Below the pieces are notes generated by a model. It made no database searches. It was not told the DNA's origin and saw only the letters and a program-made list of their open reading frames with translations. This document shows, in pieces, positions 17,111 through 24,421 of a stretch of DNA of 64,000 nt; positions within the stretch are counted from its first letter, which is position 1; the number at the start of each line of letters is the position of its first letter. The position numbers and the translations under genes were made by a program. The DNA comes from Mycolicibacterium brisbanense (GTDB lineage Bacteria; Actinomycetota; Actinomycetes; Mycobacteriales; Mycobacteriaceae): positions 225,604 to 289,603 of the forward strand of contig NZ_BCSX01000007.1 of the NCBI RefSeq assembly GCF_001570425.1, written 5' to 3'.

Positions 17111-17536
17111 ATGGCCCTCTCCAAGGACGAACGCGAACAGTTTCTATCCGAACCGCACATCGCCGCCCTGTCGGTCTTTGCAGGCGACAAGCGCGGACCA
17201 CTGACCGTACCGATCTGGTACCAGTACACGCCGGGCGGCGAACCCTGGCTGCTGACCGGCAACGGGTCGCGCAAGCACCGGCTCATCGAATCGGCCGGGC
17301 ACTTGTCGCTGATGGTCGAGCGGCTCGAGCCGAGCGTGCGCTACGTGGCCGTCGACGGAGCGGTGAGCCGCATCGAGCCCGGCACCGACGAGCAGCTCGT
17401 CGAGATGGCCAAGCGCTATCTGGCCCCGGAAAAGGTCGAACCGTATCTGGAGTTCGCCCGTAGCGACCACGGCGACAGCGTTGCGGTCTACCTGAAGCCC
17501 GAGCACTGGCTTTCCGCGGACCTCGGCAGCCTCTGA
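17111..17536 (+). CDS. Pyridoxamine 5'-phosphate oxidase-fold (PPOX) protein, possibly F420-dependent
   Basis: A 141-residue split-barrel protein of the PPOX class: HIAALSVFAGDKRGPLTVPIW, then LTGNGSRKHRLIESAGHLSL, a typical cofactor-binding stretch, and the VYLKPEHW strand near the C-terminus. Mycobacteria have many small PPOX proteins that reduce substrates with F420H2 or bind FMN or haem; I cannot tell which here. It stands alone on the plus strand, with a leaderless-type promoter, between the AraC gene and the envelope cluster. Confidence 0.87.
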   Translation: MALSKDEREQFLSEPHIAALSVFAGDKRGPLTVPIWYQYTPGGEPWLLTGNGSRKHRLIESAGHLSLMVERLEPSVRYVAVDGAVSRIEPGTDEQLVEMAKRYLAPEKVEPYLEFARSDHGDSVAVYLKPEHWLSADLGSL

Positions 17537-17600
17537 CACCGAGACCGTTCACAGCATCCTGCCAGCAGGTTCACAGACCCACTGGCACAACGGAATTGGC

Positions 17601-17619
17601 GCGCAGACGGAGTCTGCGC
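17601..17619. terminator. Short hairpin between the PPOX gene and the envelope cluster
   Basis: GCGCAGAC (17601-17608) and GTCTGCGC (17612-17619) form a perfect 8-bp stem with a 3-nt loop, 64 nt after the PPOX stop. No T-run follows. It could end PPOX transcription or, since it overlaps the -35 area of the next promoter, act as an operator. Confidence 0.45.
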
Positions 17620-17625
17620 CACGGT

Positions 17626-17631
17626 TAGGCT
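17626..17631 (+). promoter_or_regulatory. -10 element of a probable leaderless promoter (gene 17638)
   Basis: TAGGCT lies 6 nt before GTG 17638, and no ribosome-binding site is present. This supports GTG 17638 as the true start and a leaderless transcript for the envelope operon. Confidence 0.5.
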
Positions 17632-17637
17632 CCGTGG

Positions 17638-18471
17638 GTGGCTCCGAAACTGCGCGTCGATCCCGGTGTCTTGCGGTCAGCAGCGGACGGGTTCAACCAG
17701 ATCGGAGCCGCGCTGTCCGGCGCGAACATCGGCCAGGGGCTCTCGGGCCTGACCGCGAGCCTGCCAGGCCTCGTGACCGGCGGCGCAGCCGAGCAGGCCG
17801 CCGCGCTCGTCGACAACGCTGTCCGGCACGTGGGCAACGAACTGTCGCAGCTGTCCACCAACCTCGGTCAGGCGGCTGACAAGTACGAAAAGACCGATGC
17901 CGAGCTGGGCAAAAAGCTCGACAAGACTGTCGATGATCCCAACAAGAAAGACGACGGCGGCACGAAGAAGGGCGAACCCGGCCCCGCGCCGGCCCCGGGG
18001 GCGGGTCCGCAAGCCATCCCCGTCGACCAGGTGACCTACGACAACGGGAACTGGCCCTCAGGCGCCGACGCCACCCGGACCGCCATCAATCAGGCCTTGG
18101 ACCAACGCGGCGTCACCGACCCGGCTGCACGGCAACGCTGGATCGACGCGTACATGACTCTCACTGAGCACGAATCGTCGTACAACCCCATGGCGGTCAA
18201 CAACTGGGACATCAACGCCAAGCCGCCCAACTCGACGTACAAAGTGTCCGATGGCTCGGGCAACGGCTGTTCGCGTGGTCTGGCGCAGTGCGTGCCAGGG
18301 ACTTTCGCGCGGTACCACCAACCCGGCACGTCGAATGACATATACGACCCGGTCGCCAACATCGCCGCATCGATGAACTACCTTGTCGGCAACTACGGCG
18401 TCGCACCCGACGGTTCAAACATTCTCGCCAAGATCCCGCAAGCCAATCCTGGCGTCCACCAGGGTTATTGA
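17638..18471 (+). CDS. EspC-like type VII secretion domain fused to a lytic transglycosylase domain
   Basis: 277 residues. Residues 1-90 resemble the ESX-1 EspC-like domain: LRVDPGVLRSAADGF, a long helical hairpin and the tail LGQAADKYEKTDAE, in which Y83-E-K-T-D87 fits the YxxxD/E type VII secretion signal. A Lys/Asp/Pro-rich linker (about 95-120) leads to a C-terminal transglycosylase SLT-like domain with TEHESSYNP (probable catalytic Glu179), GCSRGLAQCVPGTF and NIAASMNYLVGNYG. There is no Sec signal, so export by an ESX system followed by peptidoglycan cleavage is the simplest reading; this is inference. The lipoprotein gene follows after 17 nt. Confidence 0.82.
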   Translation: MAPKLRVDPGVLRSAADGFNQIGAALSGANIGQGLSGLTASLPGLVTGGAAEQAAALVDNAVRHVGNELSQLSTNLGQAADKYEKTDAELGKKLDKTVDDPNKKDDGGTKKGEPGPAPAPGAGPQAIPVDQVTYDNGNWPSGADATRTAINQALDQRGVTDPAARQRWIDAYMTLTEHESSYNPMAVNNWDINAKPPNSTYKVSDGSGNGCSRGLAQCVPGTFARYHQPGTSNDIYDPVANIAASMNYLVGNYGVAPDGSNILAKIPQANPGVHQGY

Positions 18472-18488
18472 GATTGAACAGGAGTTCG

Positions 18489-19265
18489 ATGACAGCCCGG
18501 CGCGCGTTGGTACTCGTTGTCACGACAGTCATTGCAGCCGCTGCCATGTCGGCTTGCGGCACTACGACGGCGGGCGCACCCCAGGCTGAACCGACCACCC
18601 ACACAAGCTCTGCACCGCCGAAGCCGGCCGCGACTGCTCAGACAGCGAGCGCTTCCCCATCGCCAAGCGCGAAGCCGCAAGCGGCGGTGCCTGTACCGGC
18701 TGCGGCCTGGATCAGCGCCGATCGGATTCCGCAAAACTCCGACCAACCGTGGCCTAATCTCGCTGACCGCGCAGAACCCTTGGGAACCAGCACGTTCCGC
18801 CTCTACGGACTGTGCGGGGCAACGCCATCACCGATTGCCGATGGGGACAACGCCCGAGCCGTTGTCGACAACGGTGACGGCCACTGGTCGGCTGAACAAG
18901 TCATCGTGCACTATCCCGGTGACCCGTGGACCATGGGCCAGACAGTGAGCCTCGACGCCTCCAACTTGCAGAATGTTCTGAACCAGTGCACCTCCACCGC
19001 ACCGGGCACAACACTGCAGTTCACCACCCCCGTAGACGCCAGATGCCCCAGCGTCTCTCGCGGCGGATGCCACCAGGTTGCCGCCGAAATACGTTCTGCC
19101 GACGGGAAATCCACGGCCCACGTGTACCTCGCCAACGTCGGCAGCACCATCACCGAGCTGACAGTCTGGACCACTGGCAGCCCCAGCACACCATGGGCAG
19201 GCGCCGCTGATGAAGATGTGTTCGCAGCCATGAACCCTCAGCTGTGCACCGTTTGGGAATGCTGA
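18489..19265 (+). CDS. Six-cysteine lipoprotein, copy 1
   Basis: 258 residues. An N-terminal signal peptide ends in AMSAC, with Cys23 as the lipidation site, followed by a Thr/Pro/Ala-rich spacer (about 25-75) and a conserved domain starting AAWISADRIPQN. The domain has six Cys residues (in LCGATP, NQCTS, ARCPS, GGCHQ, QLCTV and the terminal WEC), probably three disulfides. ATG 18489 is chosen because AGGAG lies 5 nt upstream; a TTG at 18468 would overlap the upstream stop. I know no function. It is clearly duplicated at 21155-21913 and lies between two type VII secretion-like genes. Confidence 0.82.
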   Translation: MTARRALVLVVTTVIAAAAMSACGTTTAGAPQAEPTTHTSSAPPKPAATAQTASASPSPSAKPQAAVPVPAAAWISADRIPQNSDQPWPNLADRAEPLGTSTFRLYGLCGATPSPIADGDNARAVVDNGDGHWSAEQVIVHYPGDPWTMGQTVSLDASNLQNVLNQCTSTAPGTTLQFTTPVDARCPSVSRGGCHQVAAEIRSADGKSTAHVYLANVGSTITELTVWTTGSPSTPWAGAADEDVFAAMNPQLCTVWEC

Positions 19266-19278
19266 CAGGGCCCCGCCG

Positions 19279-20490
19279 ATGACAGTCACGATTTCTTCGG
19301 TCACGGGTTCGCAACCCGAGCAGGTCATGGCAGCCGCAGTCCATGCCGGAGATTCAGCCACCACCGCCAGTCAGCAGCTCGACGCCGGTAAGCAGAACCT
19401 CGACCGGCTGAGAAGCGGTTGGGAGGGAACAGCTTCCGAGGCAGCAATCGCGACGGCGCAACGCACGCTCGTCGAGCAGCAAAAGATCGCCGATACCCTC
19501 GGTCAGCTGTACTCGGCGCTGTCCGACGGCGGATCCCAGTTGTCCGCCATCCGCACCGTCGTCGTCGATGCAGTGGAAACGCTCACCCAGCAGGGCTGGC
19601 AAGTCGCCGATGACGGCACGGTGTCGGTGCGGCCGGGAAGTCTGCTCGATCAACTGGCCACGTTGAGCCCCGTCACGGAGATGGAAGTCCGGCAGATCGC
19701 TGCCATCAGTTCGGTCAAGCTCAAGACCCTGCTCGCCCAATTCGACAGCGCCGACCGAGCGCTGGCCGACGCACTGCGCAAGGCAACCGCCGGCCTCGGC
19801 AGTCCCGCTGATCACGCCGGCCCGCCGAATCGGTCAGACAATCCGTCGCCCGGCGAACCGAAACCCAAGGACGGCAACACCACCGCGCCAGCCCCTGGAC
19901 CCGGCGCCAAGCCGAGCGGCCCCGGCTCTCCCGCAAAGCCGGGTTCGACGGTCGACAGTCCAGGCCAGACCATGCCCACTGGCCCGTCGACCCCGACGGC
20001 CCCCGGCAGTGCACCAAGCGCCCCGCGCACACCTGCCCAACCTCCGTCCGCACCGACACCGCGGCCCACCACAGGCACGACGCCGACTCCGTCAAGCCCG
20101 GTGAACCCCGGTCGCACTGCCGGTGCAGCGCCGACGCGACCGGCTTCGACAAACGCGGGATCTGCGCCCGTCCATGCCAACACCCAGGAACCGACCGCGC
20201 GCTCAGGGCCCCCGACAGGTGCGGGCGCCCCACCCGTCAGCACGGGCGGACCGGCCAGTGCCACCGCGCCGATGCCCGCGACGGCTGCGCCAAGCAGGTT
20301 TGACACAAGCAACACCGCTGGTGGCACTGCATCCGCCGCCAACAGCGGTGGCGAGCGCGTGTTGAGCGCATTCGACGGGGGCGCGGGAAATGTGCCGACC
20401 GGGTGGAAAGCCGAAGTCGACGACGATGGATTTACTCATCGCATCTGGGTCGACGAAGGCGAGGAAATCGAACACGACGACTGGGCTTGA
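19279..20490 (+). CDS. WXG100-like protein with long Pro/Thr-rich tail
   Basis: 403 residues. Residues 1-110 form a WXG100-like helical hairpin, with W48-E-G50 in the turn (LRSGWEGTASEAA). Residues 110-180 hold a second helical stretch, 180-345 are a low-complexity Pro/Ala/Thr/Ser region, and the last 25 residues are acidic (RIWVDEGEEIEHDDWA) with a WKAEVDDDGF motif. There is no signal peptide. Such WXG100-plus-disordered proteins are typical ESX-associated or wall-facing proteins. It starts 13 nt after the lipoprotein, so the three genes 17638-20490 form one operon. No ESX core gene is visible. Confidence 0.78.
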   Translation: MTVTISSVTGSQPEQVMAAAVHAGDSATTASQQLDAGKQNLDRLRSGWEGTASEAAIATAQRTLVEQQKIADTLGQLYSALSDGGSQLSAIRTVVVDAVETLTQQGWQVADDGTVSVRPGSLLDQLATLSPVTEMEVRQIAAISSVKLKTLLAQFDSADRALADALRKATAGLGSPADHAGPPNRSDNPSPGEPKPKDGNTTAPAPGPGAKPSGPGSPAKPGSTVDSPGQTMPTGPSTPTAPGSAPSAPRTPAQPPSAPTPRPTTGTTPTPSSPVNPGRTAGAAPTRPASTNAGSAPVHANTQEPTARSGPPTGAGAPPVSTGGPASATAPMPATAAPSRFDTSNTAGGTASAANSGGERVLSAFDGGAGNVPTGWKAEVDDDGFTHRIWVDEGEEIEHDDWA

Positions 20491-20534
20491 CACCCCGCCT
20501 TGGCAGGCATCGCCTGACGGGGCAGGGTGGGGGT

Positions 20535-21131
20535 ATGGCTTCCCGACAGCGGCTGTTCCGAGTGTTCTACCGGCTCGGGTTCACGCCGTGGGACGGGCAC
20601 CCGCTCGCGCAGGGCCTTTTGCAGCTCATCGAAGGCGACGATCCGCTACCGCCGGGCAAGGCGCTGGACGTCGGATGCGGCACAGGCGACAACTCGATCT
20701 ATCTGGCTGAGCAGGGCTGGCAGGTGACCGGCGTGGACTTCGTCGCGACCGCCGTCGACAAGGCGCGGGCGAAGGCCGCGAAACGGGGTGTCGACGTGCG
20801 GTTTCTCCAAGCCGACGCGACCCGGCTGAGCACCGCGGCGGTCGACCACGACTACACGCTGATCGTCGACAGCGGGTGTCTGCACGGGATGAGCGCCGAT
20901 GACCGCGACGCGTACGTTCGGGAGATCACGGCGGTCGCGGCGCCCGATGCGGTGTTGTCCATCGTGGCGTTCGTTCCCGGCACGTCATTCGGTGTGCCCG
21001 GCATCGCCGAAGCGGAGGTCAAGCACCGGTTCTCGGAGCACTGGTCCCTGGTGTCCAGCGGCAGCGAACCCGCGATGGACCACAACGGCAAGGATCCGGC
21101 CCGGCATTACGTGTTCGCGCGGCGAAGCTGA
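20535..21131 (+). CDS. Class I SAM-dependent methyltransferase
   Basis: 198 residues. The SAM-binding motif I is ALDVGCGTGDNSIYLA, followed by VTGVDFVATAVDKAR (motif with the ribose-binding Asp), FLQADATRLS and LIVDSGCLHGM. It belongs to the small Methyltransf_25/11-like group; the substrate is unknown. The start is ATG 20535; there is no clear ribosome-binding site, and CAGGGT 6 nt upstream could be a -10 for a leaderless transcript. The frame is open to 20403, but that part overlaps the upstream gene. It separates the two lipoprotein copies and may be unrelated to them. Confidence 0.87.
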   Translation: MASRQRLFRVFYRLGFTPWDGHPLAQGLLQLIEGDDPLPPGKALDVGCGTGDNSIYLAEQGWQVTGVDFVATAVDKARAKAAKRGVDVRFLQADATRLSTAAVDHDYTLIVDSGCLHGMSADDRDAYVREITAVAAPDAVLSIVAFVPGTSFGVPGIAEAEVKHRFSEHWSLVSSGSEPAMDHNGKDPARHYVFARRS

Positions 21132-21154
21132 CTCGATACCGCGGAGGAGTTCGG

Positions 21155-21913
21155 ATGCATGTCAGGTATGCGAGCGCGCTCGTCCTCGCAACGGTCGTGG
21201 GCTCCGTGGCCCTGGCGGCGTGCGACACCGTCACCGCAGGAGCGCCGCAGCCCGAGCCCGACGCAGGCACCAGCACATCGCAACCCGCGGCGGCACCGAC
21301 CCCCACCCCGTTGCCGACCCGGGCGTCGCAGGCACCGGTATCGGTCCCTGCCTTAGCGTGGATCAGCGCCGACCGCATTCCGCAGAACGCCGACCAACCG
21401 TGGCCGGATCTCGCCGGCCGTGCAGAACCACTGGGAAGAAACACGTTCTTGCTCTACGCACTCTGCGGCGCAACACCGTCCCCCCTTGCCGGCGGGGACC
21501 ATGCCCGCGCCGTTGTGGACAACGGCGACGGCTACTGGTCGGCCCAACAGGTCATCGTCCACTACCCCGGGGACCCGTGGACCATGGGACAAACGGCGGG
21601 TGCCGACTTCTCCAACCTGCAGGACATCCTCACCCACTGCACCGATACCCCACCCGAAATCACCCTGCAGTCGACCACCCCTGCGGGCTCCCCGTGCCCG
21701 AGCACGCCGCGCGGTGGATGCCATCAGGTCGCCGCCGAAATCCGTTCCCCCAAAGGTTCCCTCGGACATATCTACCTGGCCAACGTCGGCAGCACCGTCA
21801 CCGAGCTGACCGTGTGGGCCACCGGAACGCCCGTTAAGCCATGGGCTGGCACTCCCGACGAGGATGTGTTCGCGGCGATGAACCCACAACTGTGCACCGT
21901 CTGGGAATGCTGA
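21155..21913 (+). CDS. Six-cysteine lipoprotein, copy 2
   Basis: 252 residues, a paralogue of the protein at 18489. The signal peptide ends LAAC with Cys23 as the lipidation site; a Pro/Thr/Ala spacer follows; the domain begins LAWISADRIPQN. Blocks such as VVDNGDG, QVIVHYPGDPWTMGQT, GGCHQVAAEIRS and FAAMNPQLCTVWEC are identical or nearly so to copy 1, and all six domain Cys are kept. A GGAGG ribosome-binding site lies upstream. Unlike copy 1 it has no linked type VII secretion-like gene directly downstream. The near-identity points to a fairly recent local duplication or strong constraint. Confidence 0.85.
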   Translation: MHVRYASALVLATVVGSVALAACDTVTAGAPQPEPDAGTSTSQPAAAPTPTPLPTRASQAPVSVPALAWISADRIPQNADQPWPDLAGRAEPLGRNTFLLYALCGATPSPLAGGDHARAVVDNGDGYWSAQQVIVHYPGDPWTMGQTAGADFSNLQDILTHCTDTPPEITLQSTTPAGSPCPSTPRGGCHQVAAEIRSPKGSLGHIYLANVGSTVTELTVWATGTPVKPWAGTPDEDVFAAMNPQLCTVWEC

Positions 21914-22228
21914 GGACACCTCACCACCCGGGGCCATGCTCAGCTGACCACCATCGGATTGACGGTCGACTGACAGTTGACCGAGCCGGAACGGCTGCTG
22001 CTGCTGCTGAAGATGATCGACGTCAGCGAGCAGGCGGCTTGGAGCCAGTTTCTGTAATGCTCAGCGGCCGGCAACTGCGCCTCCCCCGTCGGCACTCTGA
22101 CTCTGCGACCACGGCGCAAAAGCATGAGAAACCAACGCCCTCACCGCAGGGTCAACGGCGGGACGTGTCGCTCGATCAGGTTGCGCGCGAACGGTTTCAG
22201 GCCGAGGAAACTTGTCGTACCCCGCTGC
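21914..22228. other. Non-coding stretch between lipoprotein copy 2 and the DUF222 gene
   Basis: About 315 bp with no supported gene. Short frames occur on both strands, including a 61-residue minus-strand frame at 21940-22125 with a Ser-rich run, but none has a recognisable domain or ribosome-binding site. It may contain decayed sequence. Confidence 0.4.
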
Positions 22229-22234
22229 AATAAT
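22229..22234 (+). promoter_or_regulatory. -10-like element of a probable leaderless promoter (DUF222 gene)
   Basis: AATAAT, an unusually AT-rich hexamer for this genome, ends 6 nt before ATG 22241; no ribosome-binding site is present. A good -35 is not seen. Confidence 0.4.
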
Positions 22235-22240
22235 GGGGCC

Positions 22241-23539
22241 ATGCCTTCGGACGCAACACCTTTCGATGCTGACGGGGTGAGTCCTGCGCAGCGGGTGGAG
22301 GTGTTGTTCGAAGAGTTGTCGGAGTTGGCCGGGCAGCGCAATGCGATCGACGGGCGCATGGTCGACATCGTCGCCGAACTGGAGCGCGACGGGTTGTGGG
22401 GCGCCACCGGGGCCCGGTCGATCACCTCGTTGGTGGCCTGGAAGACCGGGATCACCCCCAACAATGCCGAGACGGTGGTGGCGGTGGCGCGGCGAGCCGA
22501 GGACTTCCCGCTCTGCGTGGAGGGCCTGCGGGAGGGCCGGTTGTCGCTCGATCAGGTGGGGGTGATCGCTGAGCGCGCCGCCGACGGTTCCGATGCGCAC
22601 TACGCGGAGTTGGCCGCGGTGGCGACCGTGGCCCAGCTGCGCACCGCGGTGAAACTGGAACCCAAACCCGAACCGCCGGCCGACCCCGACCCGGAAGCGG
22701 AAGCCGAGCCGGTGGTGCCGGAGCCCAAACGCTCGTTCACCAAAGTCGAGCATGACGATTGCACGACGTATCAGATCACCCTGCCGCGGTTGGCGGCGGC
22801 GAAACTCGATGCCGGGATGCGCTCGCATCAGGAGGCGCTGATCGCGGCGTGGAAACGTGACCACGAGAATGCCGACCACGTCTCGGAGCAGGCACCACCC
22901 TTCCCGACCACCGTGGATGCCTTCATGAGTCTGGTCGAGGCGGGGTGGGATGCTGATGTGGCGGCCCGCCCGCACGGGCAACACACCACCGTCGTGGTGC
23001 ATGTTGATCTCGACCGCGATGGCGAGAAACCCGTTGCTGCCCTGCATCTGGGCCCGGTGCTGTCTGAGGATGAGCGGCGTTACCTGACATGTGATGCGAC
23101 GTGTGAGGTGTGGTTCGAACGCCACGGACAACCGATCGGGGCGGGGCGTCGCGCCCGCACCGTCAACCGCCGGCTGCGCCGCGCCTTGGAGTATCGCGAT
23201 CGGTGCTGCGCGGTGCCCGGCTGTGGAGCCACCCGCGGATTGCATGCCCACCACATCGCCCACTGGGAGGATGGCGGCCCCACCGAACTGTGCAACCTCG
23301 TGCTGCTCTGCGCTTTTCATCATCGGTTGCATCACCGTGGGGGCATCACCATCACCGGTCCCGCCGAACGGCTCAGGGTCACCGACGCCACCGGCCGAGA
23401 ATTACATGGCGGTTCGTTGGCGCGGCCACCGACCACCCCGCCACCGAATGTCCCGCCCTATCGCGGACCGACCGGCGAACGCGCCGACTGGTGGTGGTAC
23501 ACCCCCTTCCAACCCGAGCCACCACCATCGCCCAACTAG
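22241..23539 (+). CDS. DUF222 / 13E12-type HNH endonuclease domain protein
   Basis: 432 residues. Residues 1-320 are the DUF222 region (FEELSELAGQRNAIDGRM, then WGATGARSITSLVAWKTG). The C-terminal HNH domain has RCCAVPGCGATRGLHAHHI, HWEDGGPTELCNLVLLC and FHHRLHHR, with the zinc-binding Cys pairs and catalytic His present. This family is present in many copies in mycobacteria (13E12 repeat family) and behaves like a dispersed gene family; the biological role is unsettled. An insertion-prone acidic/Pro linker (EPPADPDPEAEAEP) sits mid-protein. A mobile or selfish origin is possible, but no flanking repeats are seen. Confidence 0.9.
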   Translation: MPSDATPFDADGVSPAQRVEVLFEELSELAGQRNAIDGRMVDIVAELERDGLWGATGARSITSLVAWKTGITPNNAETVVAVARRAEDFPLCVEGLREGRLSLDQVGVIAERAADGSDAHYAELAAVATVAQLRTAVKLEPKPEPPADPDPEAEAEPVVPEPKRSFTKVEHDDCTTYQITLPRLAAAKLDAGMRSHQEALIAAWKRDHENADHVSEQAPPFPTTVDAFMSLVEAGWDADVAARPHGQHTTVVVHVDLDRDGEKPVAALHLGPVLSEDERRYLTCDATCEVWFERHGQPIGAGRRARTVNRRLRRALEYRDRCCAVPGCGATRGLHAHHIAHWEDGGPTELCNLVLLCAFHHRLHHRGGITITGPAERLRVTDATGRELHGGSLARPPTTPPPNVPPYRGPTGERADWWWYTPFQPEPPPSPN

Positions 23540-23888
23540 GCAGATTGGCCGTGGGTCGGCACAAGCGGTCTGTCTTCACCGCGTCACGCTGAAAGCACTT
23601 GTGCCGCGATCAGATCAGCATGATCAGTTGTGAGGCATCGTCTTCTGACGCTTACGCTGACAACCAGCCGAGAAGATAACACGATCGTGGTTTGACCAAA
23701 GTCACTGCAGCGCAAAGTGATTGTCGGTGCGGCACCGTCGGCGCGAGTTGTTCGAGCACCTCCTGGCCAGAGGTTACGACGTTCGGAAGGGCGTCAAATA
23801 TCTTGACGGGCGGCACAATCGGGTTGCACCGAGATGTTCAGGCTGAGCCATGACGACGGTGTGGCCGCGGCGGCAGGGTGTTCGGGCG
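23540..23888. other. Non-coding stretch between the DUF222 and PPOX genes
   Basis: About 350 bp with no supported gene. Two inverted repeats are visible: GGCACAAG (23558-23565) with CTTGTGCC (23598-23605), 8-bp arms 32 nt apart, possibly part of a DUF222 terminator; and CGTCAA (23792-23797) with TTGACG (23803-23808), 6-bp arms with a 5-nt loop, a possible operator near the next gene. Confidence 0.4.
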
Positions 23889-23894
23889 TAGCGT
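23889..23894 (+). promoter_or_regulatory. -10 element of a probable leaderless promoter (PPOX gene 23901)
   Basis: TAGCGT, a TANNNT match, ends 6 nt before ATG 23901, and no ribosome-binding site precedes the start. Confidence 0.45.
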
Positions 23895-23900
23895 GGCCGC

Positions 23901-24323
23901 ATGACCGAACTTTCCGACGATGTGATCGCATTCCTGTCCGAGGGCACACGAACCGCAGTTCTCGGCTGGGTGGCAGCGGACGGCCGCCCCTTGGCAGCGC
24001 CCGTGTGGTTTGTGGTCGACGACGGCGCGTTGGTGTTCAACACGGGCAAGGACACCGCGAAAGGTCGAGCGCTGGTCCGCGACCCGCGAGTAGTGCTGTG
24101 CGTCGACGACGCCAACCCGCCGTATGCGTTCGTCCAAGTCCAAGGCGTGGCGTCGATCAGCGAAGATCCCGATGAGCTTCTCGATATCGCGACCCGCACC
24201 GGCGGCCCGTACATGGGCGCTGACCGCGCTGAGGAATTCGGCAGGCGCAACGGCGTTCCAGGCGAACTCGTGGTTCGCGTCAAACCGACAAAAGTCCACG
24301 CCGCGTTCGATGTGGCGGATTGA
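23901..24323 (+). CDS. PPOX class F420-dependent oxidoreductase-like protein
   Basis: A 140-residue split-barrel protein: VIAFLSEGTRTAVLGWVAADGRPLAAPVWF at the N-terminus (written here in parts: TRTAVLGWVAADGRP, LAAPVWFVVDD), NTGKDTAKGRALVRDPRVVL and the QVQGVASIS strand. The layout matches the mycobacterial PPOX group that binds F420, which includes biliverdin or quinone-type reductases. The NTGKDTAKGRAL segment holds the basic residues expected to bind the cofactor phosphate. It stands alone, convergent with the S9 peptidase across a 98-bp gap with a long palindrome. Confidence 0.88.
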   Translation: MTELSDDVIAFLSEGTRTAVLGWVAADGRPLAAPVWFVVDDGALVFNTGKDTAKGRALVRDPRVVLCVDDANPPYAFVQVQGVASISEDPDELLDIATRTGGPYMGADRAEEFGRRNGVPGELVVRVKPTKVHAAFDVAD

Positions 24324-24349
24324 GCGTATGGCTGAAACGCCGCACTACT

Positions 24350-24404
24350 GAGATTGCGCGCAGGGTCGTGAATCCTCGAATTCCACGGCCCTGAGCGCAA
24401 TTTC
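24350..24404. repeat. Long imperfect palindrome, possible bidirectional terminator or REP-like element
   Basis: Left arm from 24350 (GAGATTGCGCGCAGGGTCGTG) pairs with right arm ending at 24404 (CACGGCCCTGAGCGCAATTTC): about 21 pairs with one clear mismatch and two G-T pairs, around a short AT-containing loop. It sits between convergent genes, where a shared terminator is expected. The length and AATTGCGC-type ends also resemble dispersed palindromic intergenic repeats; no second copy was noticed in this window. Confidence 0.6.
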
Positions 24405-24421
24405 AACGCCGCGGAGCTATC

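Noticed and set aside
19850..20320. Apparent repeat array in a Pro/Thr/Ser-rich coding stretch
   Set aside because: It is low-complexity codon usage inside a protein gene, with no fixed unit or spacers, so not a CRISPR or tandem repeat array.
21841..22233. A plus-strand frame of 130 codons starting inside lipoprotein copy 2
   Set aside because: No ribosome-binding site, no domain and most of it lies over the lipoprotein end and non-coding sequence.
22061..23335. Long minus-strand frame opposite the DUF222 gene
   Set aside because: Shadow frame; the plus-strand HNH motif is intact.
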